Source of the DNA: Comamonadaceae bacterium
GTDB taxonomy: Bacteria; Pseudomonadota; Gammaproteobacteria; Burkholderiales; Burkholderiaceae_C
Direction of reading: 5' to 3'
DNA: 64,000 bases
Assembly: GCA_947372865.1 (NCBI GenBank)
Contig: CANBVJ010000001.1
Coordinates: forward strand, 1 to 64,000
Shown here in pieces: positions 24,776 to 35,493 of the stretch. The first letter of the stretch is position 1. Each line of letters begins with the position of its first letter. Below the pieces are notes generated by a model, which made no database searches, was not told the DNA's origin, and saw only the letters and a program-made list of their open reading frames with translations. The position numbers and the translations under genes are program-made.

Positions 24776-26098
24776 ATGGAAAACGGCAAAACACAAGCAT
24801 TGCGCGAGCAAATCGCCAAACTCGTTAACGAATATGCAGCCATCGCACTAGCGCCACAGCCATTTTTGCCTGGCCTGACCGTGGTCCCGCCCTCCGGAAA
24901 AGTTATCGGAGCTGAAGAGCTCAAGAACATGGTGGAGGCATCCTTGGATGGCTGGCTCACCACGGGCCGATTTAACGCCGAGTTCGAGAAAAAGCTTGCT
25001 GCGTTTATTGGCATCAAACATCTCATTACCGTCAATTCCGGCTCATCGGCTAACTTGGTTGCCTTCAGCACGCTCACTTCGCCCAAGCTGGGTGACAGAG
25101 CTATTCAAAAAGGCGATGAAGTCATCGGCGTAGCGGCGGGCTTTCCCACCACCGTCAACCCGATCCTCCAGTTCGGCGCTGTCCCGGTGTTTGTGGATGT
25201 AGACCGGCTTACCCACAACATTGACGCGACGAAAATTGAAGCTGCTATTGGCCCAAAAACCAAAGCCATCATGCTGGCGCACTCGCTGGGCAACCCGTTT
25301 AACCTCGATGTCGTTACGGCCCTGTGCAAAAAATACAATTTGTGGTTGATAGAAGATTGTTGCGACGCACTGGGCACCACCTACCGTGGCCAAATGGTTG
25401 GGACCTTCGGCGATATCGGCACACTCAGCTTCTACCCCGCACACCACATCACGATGGGGGAGGGCGGTGCGGTTTTTACGAACAATGATGAACTTAAAAC
25501 CATCGCCGAGAGCTTTCGTGACTGGGGACGCGACTGCTACTGTGCCCCAGGCAAGGACAATACCTGCGGCAAACGCTTTTGCCAAAAACTGGGCAAGTTG
25601 CCCGAGGGCTACGACCACAAGTACACCTATGGCCATCTTGGCTACAACCTCAAGATCACTGACATGCAAGCCGCTTGCGGTTTGGCCCAATTGGACAAAG
25701 CCCCGGCCTTCATTCAGGCTCGCAAAGACAACTTCGCTTTCTTAAAAGCGAGGTTGAAGGATTGTGAAGAGTTCTTGCACCTGCCAGAACCAACGGAGCA
25801 CTCAGACCCATCATGGTTTGGCTTTCCGATCACCCTGAAAGACAACTGCCCTGTCACGCGACTGGACTTGTTGACTTATCTAGATCAAAACAAAGTCGGC
25901 ACGCGTTTGCTTTTTGCCGGCAACCTGACCTGCCAGCCTTATATGCAGGGGGCTAATTACCGCGTGAGCGGTGACTTGACCAATACGGACAATGTGATGA
26001 ACAACACGTTCTGGATTGGTGTGCAGCCGGCCTTGACGCGAGAGATGCTGGAGTTTGCTGCGAAAAAAATAGAAACTTATTTGGGCGTAAATTTTTAA
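24776..26098 (+). CDS. rfbH: CDP-4-keto-6-deoxyglucose 3-dehydrase (E1)
   Basis: 440 aa member of the aminotransferase fold that uses PMP and a [2Fe-2S] cluster for C-3 deoxygenation. The usual PLP Lys is His, as in [14 protein letters not shown]. Cys ligands are seen in [16 protein letters not shown]. It needs an E3 reductase (RfbI/AscD), which is not encoded in this window. ATG 24776 preferred over TTG 24764. Confidence 0.95.
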   Translation: MENGKTQALREQIAKLVNEYAAIALAPQPFLPGLTVVPPSGKVIGAEELKNMVEASLDGWLTTGRFNAEFEKKLAAFIGIKHLITVNSGSSANLVAFSTLTSPKLGDRAIQKGDEVIGVAAGFPTTVNPILQFGAVPVFVDVDRLTHNIDATKIEAAIGPKTKAIMLAHSLGNPFNLDVVTALCKKYNLWLIEDCCDALGTTYRGQMVGTFGDIGTLSFYPAHHITMGEGGAVFTNNDELKTIAESFRDWGRDCYCAPGKDNTCGKRFCQKLGKLPEGYDHKYTYGHLGYNLKITDMQAACGLAQLDKAPAFIQARKDNFAFLKARLKDCEEFLHLPEPTEHSDPSWFGFPITLKDNCPVTRLDLLTYLDQNKVGTRLLFAGNLTCQPYMQGANYRVSGDLTNTDNVMNNTFWIGVQPALTREMLEFAAKKIETYLGVNF

Positions 26099-26115
26099 AT
26101 TAAGCGACTATTGCC

Positions 26116-26997
26116 TTGAAAATCCTATTGACCGGTGCCAGTGGCTTTTTAGGGAGCGCGCTAGCCCTTCATTGGCTTAGTGCGGGGCATCAAGTGGCCT
26201 TGCTGCTGAGGCCCACCTCTCAGTTACATAGGCTGCGCGGATTAGATGCGTTGTTCCAAATCGGGCGCTGCACAACCGATGCAGAAATAGATGCCTTCGT
26301 AAGCCGGGTTCAACCAGAGGTTGTTGTACATACGGCGTGCGTTTATGGTCGCCAAGCTGAAACAAGCCTCCAAATTATTGACGCCAATCTACGTCTTGGA
26401 CTGGTTATCTTGCAGGCATTACAGCGCGCATCACAATCAGTAACTTTTATTAATACCGGAAGCGCCTTAGATCCCGAGGTAAGTCCATATGCATTAAGTA
26501 AACGCCAATTTACTCAATGGGGGGAAATGTTTTCGACGAAGTCAGAGGGAAGATTAAGTTTTGTAAACGTATTGCTCCAGCACATGTACGGCCCCGGTGA
26601 CGATACCTCTAAGTTCAGTACGCACGTTCTGCACTCATGCCATCGTAACGACCCAGTACTAAAGCTCACCGCCGGCGAGCAGGCGCGCGACTTTATCTAC
26701 ATTGAAGATGTTGTGAGCGCCTATGACACATTGTTGATGCAACGTCACCAGCTAGACACCGTGCAGAATATTGACGTCGGCACCGGCGTTGCCCCCACCA
26801 TTCGGCAATTTGTCGAAAACGTTCATCGGCTGACAGGGTCCAGTACCGAATTAATTTTCGGTGCGTTACCTTATCGCGGCAACGAAGCCATGCACTGCCT
26901 TGCCAACGTGGCGCCAATGGCGCAACTCGGCTGGCATCCCGCGTTTGATCTGATAGCTGGGCTTAAAAAAACGATAGAAATGGAATTTAAAAAATGA
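26116..26997 (+). CDS. rfbS: CDP-paratose synthase-like NAD-dependent 4-reductase
   Basis: 293 aa SDR starting at [15 protein letters not shown] is the nucleotide site and YALSK the YxxxK. It lies between rfbH and the CDP-paratose 2-epimerase. In the tyvelose pathway the missing step there is reduction of CDP-3,6-dideoxy-4-ketoglucose to CDP-paratose, so the position strongly suggests RfbS. Overlaps the next gene by 4 nt. An abequose-type (RfbJ) specificity is unlikely given the epimerase beside it. Confidence 0.75.
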   Translation: MKILLTGASGFLGSALALHWLSAGHQVALLLRPTSQLHRLRGLDALFQIGRCTTDAEIDAFVSRVQPEVVVHTACVYGRQAETSLQIIDANLRLGLVILQALQRASQSVTFINTGSALDPEVSPYALSKRQFTQWGEMFSTKSEGRLSFVNVLLQHMYGPGDDTSKFSTHVLHSCHRNDPVLKLTAGEQARDFIYIEDVVSAYDTLLMQRHQLDTVQNIDVGTGVAPTIRQFVENVHRLTGSSTELIFGALPYRGNEAMHCLANVAPMAQLGWHPAFDLIAGLKKTIEMEFKK

Positions 26998-28013
26998 AAC
27001 TCCTTATTACCGGCGGCTGCGGCTTTTTAGGCAGTAACCTCGCATCAGACGCGTTGGCCCGTGGCGATGAGCTGGTCGTGTTTGATAATCTCTACCGCAA
27101 CGGCTCGCGTGAAAACCTTACATGGCTGAAAACCCAAGGTAGTTTCACATTTGAGCATGGGGACATCCGCAACCAAAACGACATAACCCGCGTAATTAAA
27201 GAATTTAAGCCTGATGCAATCTTTCATCTAGCTGGTCAAGTTGCCATGACCACCTCCATTACTAACCCACGGATGGACTTTGAAGTCAATGTGATGGGGA
27301 CAATCAATCTGTTGGAAGCCGTGCGCCAATATGCGGCTAACGCCACGGTGGTGTATTCATCCACAAACAAAGTCTATGGTGATCTAGAGCAATACACATA
27401 CGTTGAAACTGAGTCGCGCTATCAGTGCGTTGAGCATCCAAATGGCATCAACGAGGAGACACAGCTTAGTTTTCATTCACCCTATGGCTGCTCTAAAGGA
27501 GCCGCAGACCAGTACATGCTTGATTATGCTCGCATTTTCGGACTTAAGACCGTGGTTTTCCGGCATTCATCAATGTATGGCGGTCGGCAGTTTGCTACTT
27601 ACGATCAAGGGTGGGTGGGCTGGTTCTGTCAAAAAACGATGGAAACCAAAAAAGGTCTGATCAGTGAGCCTTTTTCCATATCAGGTACCGGTAAGCAAGT
27701 ACGTGACGTGCTCCATGCGGATGATATGAAACGGCTTTATATGGCTGCGATTAATAATATTGATAGGGCCAACGGACAGGTCTTTAATATCGGCGGTGGC
27801 ATTGCCAATAGTTTATCGTTGCTGGAGCTGTTCGCCATGCTGGAAAAAATGGCAAGCGTAGAACTTAGCTACGTCAAACTACCTGTTCGCGAGAGTGATC
27901 AGCGCGTTTTCGTATCGGACGTTTCCAAAGCCCTAAGTCTGCTTTCATGGAAGCCATCAGTAAATGCATCTAAAGGAGTGAGTCAAATGCTCGATTGGGT
28001 GGATACAATTTAA
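26994..28013 (+). CDS. rfbE: CDP-paratose 2-epimerase (CDP-tyvelose synthesis)
   Basis: 339 aa. It matches the Salmonella/Yersinia enzyme along its whole length as remembered: [88 protein letters not shown]. The length is typical. It epimerises C-2 of CDP-paratose to CDP-tyvelose. This makes tyvelose (3,6-dideoxy-D-mannose) a probable O-antigen sugar of this strain. Confidence 0.95.
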   Translation: MKLLITGGCGFLGSNLASDALARGDELVVFDNLYRNGSRENLTWLKTQGSFTFEHGDIRNQNDITRVIKEFKPDAIFHLAGQVAMTTSITNPRMDFEVNVMGTINLLEAVRQYAANATVVYSSTNKVYGDLEQYTYVETESRYQCVEHPNGINEETQLSFHSPYGCSKGAADQYMLDYARIFGLKTVVFRHSSMYGGRQFATYDQGWVGWFCQKTMETKKGLISEPFSISGTGKQVRDVLHADDMKRLYMAAINNIDRANGQVFNIGGGIANSLSLLELFAMLEKMASVELSYVKLPVRESDQRVFVSDVSKALSLLSWKPSVNASKGVSQMLDWVDTI

Positions 28014-28040
28014 CGTTGAGATAATTGGAACAAAAAAGGT

Positions 28041-29327
28041 ATGCCGCTTCACATTCCTAAATACCTTTTTATTGCTGGCAGTGCATGGGTTAGCCGTGTT
28101 GTTACGGCATTTGTTCAACTTTTTAGCGTCCGAATACTGATGGACAGTTTGGGGTTGGAGAACTACGCTGTATTTGCGCTTCTAACTGGACTTGCGGCTT
28201 GGTTTATGCTTGCGGATTTAGGGATAGGATTTAGTATACAAAACTACATTTCTGAATCTCGCGTAAAAAATCAGAGCTACGACGATTTAATTTTTGCGGG
28301 TAGTTTACTTGCGATTATCTTGCTTTTTTTAACAGTCATATTACTTTATTTCATCAGTCCGATAATTGCACCAATATTGCTCAGAAATATTGTATTTTTA
28401 AGCGAAAAAGAAAAAGTAAAATTACTATTTCTTACCGGCTCCCTATCAATTGGGTTTGCGGTGGGGGGCGTAGTTTATAAAGTATGGTACGCCGAACAAA
28501 GAGGTTATCTATCTAATATAGTCCCAGCTATCTCGTCGATTGTTGGCCTTGGATGCTTGCTATTTTTAAGCCAATTTCCAATGGTCCATCGACTGCAGCT
28601 AAGCTTAATTGCAGTTCTTGCACCGCCAGCGGCTATTCCTATTCTAGTGATTTTACTGAGACAAAAAAGAGCAGATTTTGGAAGGCTAAAGAAAACCCTT
28701 ATTGGGAAATTTAAAATAATAATTACGAGAGGTTTGCATTTTTGGCTATTTGCCATCATGGCAGCTTGCGTACTTCAAGTTGACTATATTATACTTTCAC
28801 AATTCGCGCAAGCTAGCGATATTGCTTCGTATAACTTATCGACTAAAATATTTGGTTTCTTATTTTATGTGTATAGTGCCATATTGCTTTCTCTGTGGCC
28901 TATATTTGCAGAGTCAATAGCGAGGCAGGAGTGGGGTATTGTTGGGGGCTACCTTCGGAAGTATCTAACCATAGGTATTGTCTTCATGATTTTTAGCACG
29001 TTGGTGCTCGCATGGCTTATGCCTTTTGTGCTTGAAATTCTGGCCCCTGGGAAAAATGTAATTGCTCCCGTAGGCCTCATTGTAAGCCTTGGTCTTTACC
29101 AAGTAATCAGAGTGTGGACTGATACATTCGCTGTCATACTGCAAAGTAGTAGCAATATGAAGCCGTTTTGGATATGTGTGCCGATACAAGGTTTTCTGAG
29201 TATTTATTTCCAATGGTTGCTTGCTCCTATCTTTGGAGTCTATGGTATTGTTTTTGGGTTAATTTTTTCCTACCTCCTTACCGTATCCTGGGTGTTGCCA
29301 TTATCTGTTTGGCGAAGTCACAAATAA
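28041..29327 (+). CDS. wzx: O-antigen flippase
   Basis: 428 aa, very hydrophobic, about 12 membrane helices, MATE/MOP polysaccharide-flippase style (SRVVTAFVQLFSVRILMDSLGLENYAVFALLTGL at the N-terminus). It would move undecaprenyl-linked O-units to the periplasm. AT-rich codon use marks the start of the transferred core of the O-antigen cluster. Confidence 0.88.
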   Translation: MPLHIPKYLFIAGSAWVSRVVTAFVQLFSVRILMDSLGLENYAVFALLTGLAAWFMLADLGIGFSIQNYISESRVKNQSYDDLIFAGSLLAIILLFLTVILLYFISPIIAPILLRNIVFLSEKEKVKLLFLTGSLSIGFAVGGVVYKVWYAEQRGYLSNIVPAISSIVGLGCLLFLSQFPMVHRLQLSLIAVLAPPAAIPILVILLRQKRADFGRLKKTLIGKFKIIITRGLHFWLFAIMAACVLQVDYIILSQFAQASDIASYNLSTKIFGFLFYVYSAILLSLWPIFAESIARQEWGIVGGYLRKYLTIGIVFMIFSTLVLAWLMPFVLEILAPGKNVIAPVGLIVSLGLYQVIRVWTDTFAVILQSSSNMKPFWICVPIQGFLSIYFQWLLAPIFGVYGIVFGLIFSYLLTVSWVLPLSVWRSHK

Positions 29328-29333
29328 TAAATT

Positions 29334-30398
29334 ATGAAAAATTCCTTGTCTATTTGTATTCCAACTTACAACAGAGCGGAATATTTGGATCAAACAATAT
29401 CAAGCATCGTTAAACAAATTGATGCCGATCTCATTGATATAGTAGAGATTTGCATTAGCGATAATGCATCACAAGACAATACAGAGCAGGTTGTACAGAA
29501 ATGGCAAAAGAACACCGAAAATAGTATAAAAATTGTATTTTCGCGTAATGAAGTTAACTTAGGGGCCGATAATAACTATCTTCGGGCTGTCAGTCTTGCA
29601 TCAGGCGACTATTGCTGGTTATTCGGAAGTGATGATGCAATGTATCCGAATGCATTAAAATTGGTTTTAATGCATTTAAAAAATGACCCCGCTATAATTC
29701 TTGGTAATAGGATGGTTTGTAATGAATTCCTTTTGCCAATGCATATTCAAAAATGGTGTAAAAATTCTAAAAAAACAAGAGTAATTGATTTTTCTATCGA
29801 GGATGCTGTACTGGAATACCTTAAAAGTGCAAAACACCTGGGTGCTATTTTTAGTTATTTAAGCACTATCGTTGTGAAAAGAAAATTCTGGGATGATGTG
29901 ATTATGGATCCTGCATTTATCGGAGGTGCATACTCGCATGTATTTAAGTTGATGAGTATATTATTGGAAGGGCGCGAGTTACTATATTTGGACAAAGTTG
30001 TCGTCAGTTGCAGAACAGGTAATGATAGTTTTATGTCAAACGGGCTTGTCAGCCGTGTCTTGCTGGACTTTGATGGATACGAGACATTGGCTGAAAAATT
30101 ACTATCGGATCGCCCATTTGTTAAAAAAGAATTCTTAAACGTACTGACGCGTGAACACTCAGGATTTACATCGTTGGTAAAAGTGTTTTCTGTCATAAAT
30201 CAAGATAGTGACAGGGACTCATTTAGAGCAAGATTGAAATCACTCGGTTTTAATAGCACAATAGTATCGCTAGCTTTACTAGTCGGTAAATCATCTCTTT
30301 TGAAATTTACTCTGACCCGAGATGTTCTTCATTTTTTACTTAAAAAATACCGTATTGGATTGGGCAAAATTAAGAGGTTTAGTGGTGAAGATATTTAA
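29334..30398 (+). CDS. Family 2 glycosyltransferase, possibly tyvelosyl/abequosyl-type
   Basis: 354 aa. GT-A fold start LSICIPTYNRAEYLDQTI, nucleotide-binding ISDNASQDN, and SDDAMYP as DxD equivalent. The N-terminus resembles the Salmonella dideoxyhexosyltransferase WbaV/RfbV, and the CDP-tyvelose genes are next door, so transfer of tyvelose is plausible. Specificity not proven. It starts 6 nt after wzx. Confidence 0.8.
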   Translation: MKNSLSICIPTYNRAEYLDQTISSIVKQIDADLIDIVEICISDNASQDNTEQVVQKWQKNTENSIKIVFSRNEVNLGADNNYLRAVSLASGDYCWLFGSDDAMYPNALKLVLMHLKNDPAIILGNRMVCNEFLLPMHIQKWCKNSKKTRVIDFSIEDAVLEYLKSAKHLGAIFSYLSTIVVKRKFWDDVIMDPAFIGGAYSHVFKLMSILLEGRELLYLDKVVVSCRTGNDSFMSNGLVSRVLLDFDGYETLAEKLLSDRPFVKKEFLNVLTREHSGFTSLVKVFSVINQDSDRDSFRARLKSLGFNSTIVSLALLVGKSSLLKFTLTRDVLHFLLKKYRIGLGKIKRFSGEDI

Positions 30399-30473
30399 CC
30401 CAAGCCGATTTAGCGATTTACTAATACGAGAGCCTCGGACATAGCCACTATCAACGGTCAAGATGGCCTAGCA

Positions 30474-31745
30474 ATGACAATACTCTATTTTATTAATATC
30501 GCTATCGCGTTCTTATTGTTATTTTGGCCCGCTTGGTTCTCTATCTATCGCTTGCGGCTACCCGCTTTAAATCCTTTTACAATTGCATTGACTGCGACTA
30601 TCCCTATAGATTTGATGAAGCTTTTTCTAGGGCCATTGTATTTAATGGATGATGGTCTTGAGGGTGTGTCGTATCAATTCGCCATTTTAATGGGTAATTT
30701 ATATATTGCCTCGCAATTAATTGCAGTGTTGGTTGCCTTTCGCTTTTCAAAATCAATTGGGATACTAAAATATCTGCCTCTTAGTAAAATTTCGTTAAGT
30801 AATAATGACTTTAAAAGAATCGGAATTATTTATTTTTTATTATTCATGGTTGTTTTTTATTTGCTTGCTAGTGCTGAGTTTGGGGTTTTAAATTGGCTTT
30901 CTAACCCTCGCGAAGGTTATCAACTCTATCGAGTCGGACACGGGCAGTGGTACGCGTTAGCGATTTCCTTCTTGGCAGTTTCTTTTTTGTCTTTTTTATT
31001 ATATTGCCGTCGACCCCTGGCATTAGTTTTTACGACATTTGCATTTATTGTGGTTTCATCCATGCTGGGTTCTAAGGGTATTATAATTCAGTATTTTCTG
31101 ACGGGATTAATTTTCTTATACTTTATAAAATGGCGGAACTTGCATGTTGTATTATTGATTGGCTTGCCATTAATTTTTCTGCTTGCAATTTATAATTTAT
31201 ATTTGGCTATTGGGTCGGATTTTGATTTGTCTAGCATTTATTCGTACTTTGATTATTATAAAAATGCCGCAATGTATTATGAGGCTTATTTTAACAATGA
31301 AATTGAATTGTTTGACGGCGTCGTTTTCATAACAAACTTATGGGGATATGTTCCCCGCAGTCTGTGGCCTGACAAGCCATATGTTTGGGGTGTTGTTAAT
31401 GTGGTGGAATATTTTTACCCAGGTCAAGCCGAGCTAACTAGTACACCGGCTTTTGGGGGCGCAGTTGAGCAGTTCTCTGATTTTGGTATACCGGGCGTTA
31501 TATTTTTTGGGTTAATTAATTCGCAGGCTTTATTTATGGGGTTCGCTTCATACATTTTATTTTCGTCCCCATTTAAAATTCATGGTTATATAAATGTCCC
31601 GACGTTTCTAATACTGCTGATTCAGTTCGGACCAATGTTCGGTTTTTTTATACCGGGTCTCCTTTACTTTATTTTATTGGCGTTACTGACTGACTCTATT
31701 TTGCTTGTTAAAAAAAATGAAGGTATTATGCGAAGGCTCGTTTGA
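30474..31745 (+). CDS. wzy: O-antigen polymerase
   Basis: 423 aa, about 11 membrane helices with a large periplasmic loop (about residues 230-330). Low sequence conservation but the composition, size and position between wzx and glycosyltransferases are those of Wzy. The segment PRSLWPDKPYVWG is typical of the oligosaccharide repeat-unit polymerase family. Strongly AT-rich. Confidence 0.82.
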   Translation: MTILYFINIAIAFLLLFWPAWFSIYRLRLPALNPFTIALTATIPIDLMKLFLGPLYLMDDGLEGVSYQFAILMGNLYIASQLIAVLVAFRFSKSIGILKYLPLSKISLSNNDFKRIGIIYFLLFMVVFYLLASAEFGVLNWLSNPREGYQLYRVGHGQWYALAISFLAVSFLSFLLYCRRPLALVFTTFAFIVVSSMLGSKGIIIQYFLTGLIFLYFIKWRNLHVVLLIGLPLIFLLAIYNLYLAIGSDFDLSSIYSYFDYYKNAAMYYEAYFNNEIELFDGVVFITNLWGYVPRSLWPDKPYVWGVVNVVEYFYPGQAELTSTPAFGGAVEQFSDFGIPGVIFFGLINSQALFMGFASYILFSSPFKIHGYINVPTFLILLIQFGPMFGFFIPGLLYFILLALLTDSILLVKKNEGIMRRLV

Positions 31746-31777
31746 TATTTAGAGTGCATTACTGGGGGTAAATATTT

Positions 31778-32635
31778 GTGAAGAAAGTTGTGGTTACGCT
31801 TAAAGCTTATGGCGATTTTATAATCGCATACCAGTCACTTAGGCAGTGTGAAATGCTTGACGGACAAGATGGTATTCAACTTTATGCAGGCTCGCATATT
31901 AGCGGATTGTTAAACGCCTTAGGTCCCGGTAAGCAACACGTTAGGTTGATTGGGCCAAGTGATATGACTGATGTACCAGCCGCGTTTAACGTGCGGCTTA
32001 ATGGAAAGATGGCGGCCTTGCGTAGCCTTATTTCTTTGCGATGTGCACTGGCGCCGTTGGCAAGAGACCATCAGTTTGTTTTCGACCAACTTGGATGGCG
32101 TGAGAAATTCATCGCGGGGCGCGGTAAACCACTGTGCCTCGATCAGGACTATAAAAATATTTACCTGGCTTACGAGGAGTTCTTTAGGCAAGGTGGATAC
32201 ACCTTGATTCCCCAAAGAGCATCAATGCCTACAAGTTCGATAAAGAATGCTGTGATAGTGCCGGGTAGTAGAGTACGTTCGAAGGTTATTCCGGCGCCAG
32301 TAATATCAACTATACGGGAAAAACTCCTATTGAATGGAATAAGTACGACTGTATTGCTGATAGAAGGTGAGCCCATTGATGTACCCGCAGATGTAAAAAC
32401 CGTAATTTTGCCAAGATTTTTTAATTTGTTAATTGAGGCCTTGCGTGAGAGCGATCTGGTGATTAGTGCGGATAGTCTTTCTGCCCATTTGGGTGAGTTC
32501 CTTGAAAAGCCAACTTTTGTTCTAAATAATGCTCCTAACTCTTACTGGCTTCCTAAGTCGGCCTATTTGACTGGCGCAAATGCAACGTTTAGTGAACTTG
32601 TCCCATTTTCAAATTGGCTGAGTTCAATTGCTTAA
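31778..32635 (+). CDS. Family 9-like (heptosyltransferase-type) glycosyltransferase
   Basis: 285 aa from GTG. The C-terminal half is GT9-like (VIVPGSRVRSK; SDLVISADSLSAHLGEFLEKPTFVLNN), as in ADP-heptose:LPS heptosyltransferases. The N-terminus VVVTLKAYGDFIIAYQSL fits the same fold. It probably adds a heptose or a related sugar. Downstream heptose-synthesis genes in this locus are consistent with this. Confidence 0.7.
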   Translation: MKKVVVTLKAYGDFIIAYQSLRQCEMLDGQDGIQLYAGSHISGLLNALGPGKQHVRLIGPSDMTDVPAAFNVRLNGKMAALRSLISLRCALAPLARDHQFVFDQLGWREKFIAGRGKPLCLDQDYKNIYLAYEEFFRQGGYTLIPQRASMPTSSIKNAVIVPGSRVRSKVIPAPVISTIREKLLLNGISTTVLLIEGEPIDVPADVKTVILPRFFNLLIEALRESDLVISADSLSAHLGEFLEKPTFVLNNAPNSYWLPKSAYLTGANATFSELVPFSNWLSSIA

Positions 32636-32741
32636 TTGTTTGAGTCGTGTGTGGGATTGCCCTATGACTTTTGGCCGATAATAATTTGTCAAAAGAATAT
32701 ATTGATGAATTTATATGCCTTAGAAATACTCGTTGAAAAAT

Positions 32742-33497
32742 ATGAAAATTAGTGTTGTCACAGTCTGCTATAACTCAGCTTTAACGCTGGGCGAAACGTT
32801 AAATTCGGTGCGCTGGCAAACGTATCCGAATATTGAACACATCATCATTGATGGCGGATCGACGGACAATACGCTGGCACTTATCCATTCCAAAGGCCCG
32901 CATGTTGTCAAGCTTATTTCCGAAATTGACGGCGGCATTTACGATGCTATGAATAAGGGGGTCCGGCTTGCAACTGGCGAAATAATATGCTTTTTAAATG
33001 CGGATGATTTCTATAAAGACAGGGATGTCTTGGCGCGGGTGGCAAAGGCGATGGAAGCAGAGCAACTTGATGCTTTGTACGGCGATGTGGAGTTTTTCCG
33101 CCCCGGCAATCCAGATGTTGTTGTCCGGCGCTACAACTCGGGCCGGTTTACGGCAGGTAGGCTGGGTTGGGGATGGATGCCCGCACACCCGGCATTGTTC
33201 GTTCGCAGCGCTTTGTTCGAGCGATATGGCATGTTTTGCACAGAGTATCGTATTGCCGGTGATTTTGAGTTCATCGCCAGAGTTTTTAAGCACTCTCATT
33301 TGCGTCATCGGCACTTGCCTGAATTTTTAGTGCGCATGCAAATGGGGGGTATTAGTACCAGTGGTTTGCGAGCAACTCTGTTGCTAAATCGCGAGATGAT
33401 GCGTGCTTGTCGGTCCAATGCTATTCCGACCAATTGGTTCAAGATGTTGATGCGCTATCCATTAAAGGCATTAGAGTTTTTCCGGACAGCAGTTTGA
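32742..33497 (+). CDS. Family 2 glycosyltransferase
   Basis: 251 aa. MKISVVTVCYNSALTLGETLNSVRWQTYPNIEHIIIDGGSTDNT and FLNADDFY (DxD) are hallmarks of WcaA-like enzymes. ATG 32742 lies 9 nt inside a longer TTG frame. Codon usage is moving back to GC-richer here. Sugar specificity unknown. Confidence 0.88.
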   Translation: MKISVVTVCYNSALTLGETLNSVRWQTYPNIEHIIIDGGSTDNTLALIHSKGPHVVKLISEIDGGIYDAMNKGVRLATGEIICFLNADDFYKDRDVLARVAKAMEAEQLDALYGDVEFFRPGNPDVVVRRYNSGRFTAGRLGWGWMPAHPALFVRSALFERYGMFCTEYRIAGDFEFIARVFKHSHLRHRHLPEFLVRMQMGGISTSGLRATLLLNREMMRACRSNAIPTNWFKMLMRYPLKALEFFRTAV

Positions 33498-33517
33498 CTG
33501 CGTTTCAAGGAGTAGGC

Positions 33518-34411
33518 TTGAGTTTGTTAATTACTGGCGGCAGCGGTTTTGTTGGCCGGGCACTCGTCAAACGATTAGATGGGTTGCCTATGCGCCTTGC
33601 CACACGGGCGGACTCTGCAAGTTGGAGCAAAGTGCTTGACGGCATCACTGCGGTCGTTCACCTGGCGGCCCGCGTGCATGTCATGCATGACACCGAAACC
33701 TACCCGCTCACAGCGTTCAGAGCCGTAAATGTGGACGCCACTTTGCTCTTAGCCCGCAGAGCTGCCACCGCAGGGGTCAAACGCTTTGTGTTCATCAGCT
33801 CGGTCAAGGTTAATGGCGAGAGTACGCCGCCCGGACGAGCGTTCACCGAAACAGATGCACCCAACCCGCAAGATGCCTACGGCCAAAGCAAGTATGAAGC
33901 TGAGTATGGATTGCGACAAATCGCTGTTGAAACCGGAATGGAGGTCGTCATAATCCGTCCCCCTTTGGTTTATGGTCCCGGCGTTAAGGCTAACTTTGCG
34001 GCCCTCATGAGCGCAGTGCAGCGTGGCTGGCCCTTGCCGCTGGGCACAGTGCATAACCAGCGCAGCTTGGTTGCGCTGGACAACTTAGTCGATTTGATCT
34101 TCACCTGTATCGCTCACCCTCAAGCCGGTAACCAGACGTTTTTGATTAGTGATGGGCAAGACCTTTCGACCACTGAGCTGGTGCGCAGCATGGCGCGCGC
34201 GGCAGGCGTGCCTTCCCGTTTGTTTCCGGTGCCGGTATGGGCCTTGCGGGTCGGTGCTACCGTGGTGGGCAAAAGCGATTCGGTTCAGCGCTTGTGCGGT
34301 AATCTGCAGGTGGACATTTCGAAAGCGCGCAATTTGTTGGGTTGGGTGCCACCGATTACCGTCGAAGAGGGCTTAAGTTTGGCAATGCGCGGCCTGGTCG
34401 CTAAAGCTTGA
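33518..34411 (+). CDS. SDR sugar reductase/epimerase (WbpV/WreQ-like, QuiNAc pathway)
   Basis: 297 aa from TTG, with AAGGAG 6 nt upstream; a start further upstream would overlap the glycosyltransferase. LLITGGSGFVG, HLAARVHVMHD, FISSVKVNGE and YGQSK are present. This subgroup commonly reduces UDP-4-keto-6-deoxy-GlcNAc to UDP-QuiNAc, and a WbpM-type dehydratase that makes that intermediate is encoded at 37227. The initiating transferase WbpL that usually follows is not here. Confidence 0.7.
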   Translation: MSLLITGGSGFVGRALVKRLDGLPMRLATRADSASWSKVLDGITAVVHLAARVHVMHDTETYPLTAFRAVNVDATLLLARRAATAGVKRFVFISSVKVNGESTPPGRAFTETDAPNPQDAYGQSKYEAEYGLRQIAVETGMEVVIIRPPLVYGPGVKANFAALMSAVQRGWPLPLGTVHNQRSLVALDNLVDLIFTCIAHPQAGNQTFLISDGQDLSTTELVRSMARAAGVPSRLFPVPVWALRVGATVVGKSDSVQRLCGNLQVDISKARNLLGWVPPITVEEGLSLAMRGLVAKA

Positions 34412-34460
34412 TTCCAAGAATAGATTGGTTTGAAGTTAATTTTTATAAATGTAAAACAGC

Positions 34461-35444
34461 ATGATTATCATCACAGGCGCTACAGGTTTTATCGGTTCTA
34501 ATATCGTCGCAGACTTTAACGAGCATGGTCGCACAGACTTACTGCTCATCGACGATCTTGGCACCCATGATAAATGGAAGAACATTGCCAATCGGAAGTT
34601 TCTTAATTTAATTGATTACCGTGATCTCGACGCGCTTTCAAAACACCTCCCCGGTAAGGCCGATGCTGTGTTTCACATGGGCGCTAACTCGTCAACCACT
34701 TCAACTGATGGTGACGAAATTCTTCGGGTCAACTTGCACTCCTCTATGTATTGGTGGAACTGGTGTACACGCACGGGAACGCCTTTAATCTATGCCTCGT
34801 CCGCGGCTACTTATGGTGATGGGCATCAGAACTTCAACGATAATCAGAGTTTGGAGGAGCTCGATAAGTTAACGCCGCTGAATTTGTATGGTTGGTCTAA
34901 ACACCAGTTTGATAAATGGGCTGTGGAGCGTGCGAGCGAAGGCAATTCCCCGCCGCAATGGGCCGGGATGAAGTTTTTTAACGTCTACGGGCCAAATGAG
35001 TACCACAAGGGCGATATGCGGAGCTTGGTGGCAAAAAATACAGAGTTGATCGCGCGTGGCGAAACTATTAAGCTGTTTAAGTCACACAAGGATGGGTATG
35101 CTGATGGCGCTCAGTTGCGTGACTTCGTCTATGTCAAGGACTGCACTACGGCAATGTTGTGGCTTATTGGAAATTCAAAGCCAAGCGGATTATTTAACAT
35201 GGGTACCGGCAAAGCTAGGTCATTCGTAGATCTGATGAATGCCATTGGCCGTGCGCTAGGTAAGAGGGTGAATATTGATTTTGTAGATATGCCGGAAAGC
35301 ATTCGTCCGAATTATCAATACTTCACCGAGGCCAATAATGAAAAACTAAAGTTATTGGGCGCTTTGGGGGCGGCCCATTCGCTCGAGGATGGGGTTTTTG
35401 ATTACGTGAACTCCTATCTCACGAAAGCTAATAAATATAGATGA
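34461..35444 (+). CDS. hldD: ADP-L-glycero-D-manno-heptose 6-epimerase
   Basis: 327 aa SDR. MIIITGATGFIGSNIVADFNEHG and DDLGTHDKW are HldD-specific, and YGWSK is the YxxxK motif. It makes the heptose donor for LPS inner core. Together with gmhA and hldE1 it completes three of the heptose steps in one operon. Confidence 0.93.
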   Translation: MIIITGATGFIGSNIVADFNEHGRTDLLLIDDLGTHDKWKNIANRKFLNLIDYRDLDALSKHLPGKADAVFHMGANSSTTSTDGDEILRVNLHSSMYWWNWCTRTGTPLIYASSAATYGDGHQNFNDNQSLEELDKLTPLNLYGWSKHQFDKWAVERASEGNSPPQWAGMKFFNVYGPNEYHKGDMRSLVAKNTELIARGETIKLFKSHKDGYADGAQLRDFVYVKDCTTAMLWLIGNSKPSGLFNMGTGKARSFVDLMNAIGRALGKRVNIDFVDMPESIRPNYQYFTEANNEKLKLLGALGAAHSLEDGVFDYVNSYLTKANKYR

Positions 35445-35493
35445 TCTTAAAATTAAATGTAATTACTTTTTAAGTTTAATATTTTACCGCAAT

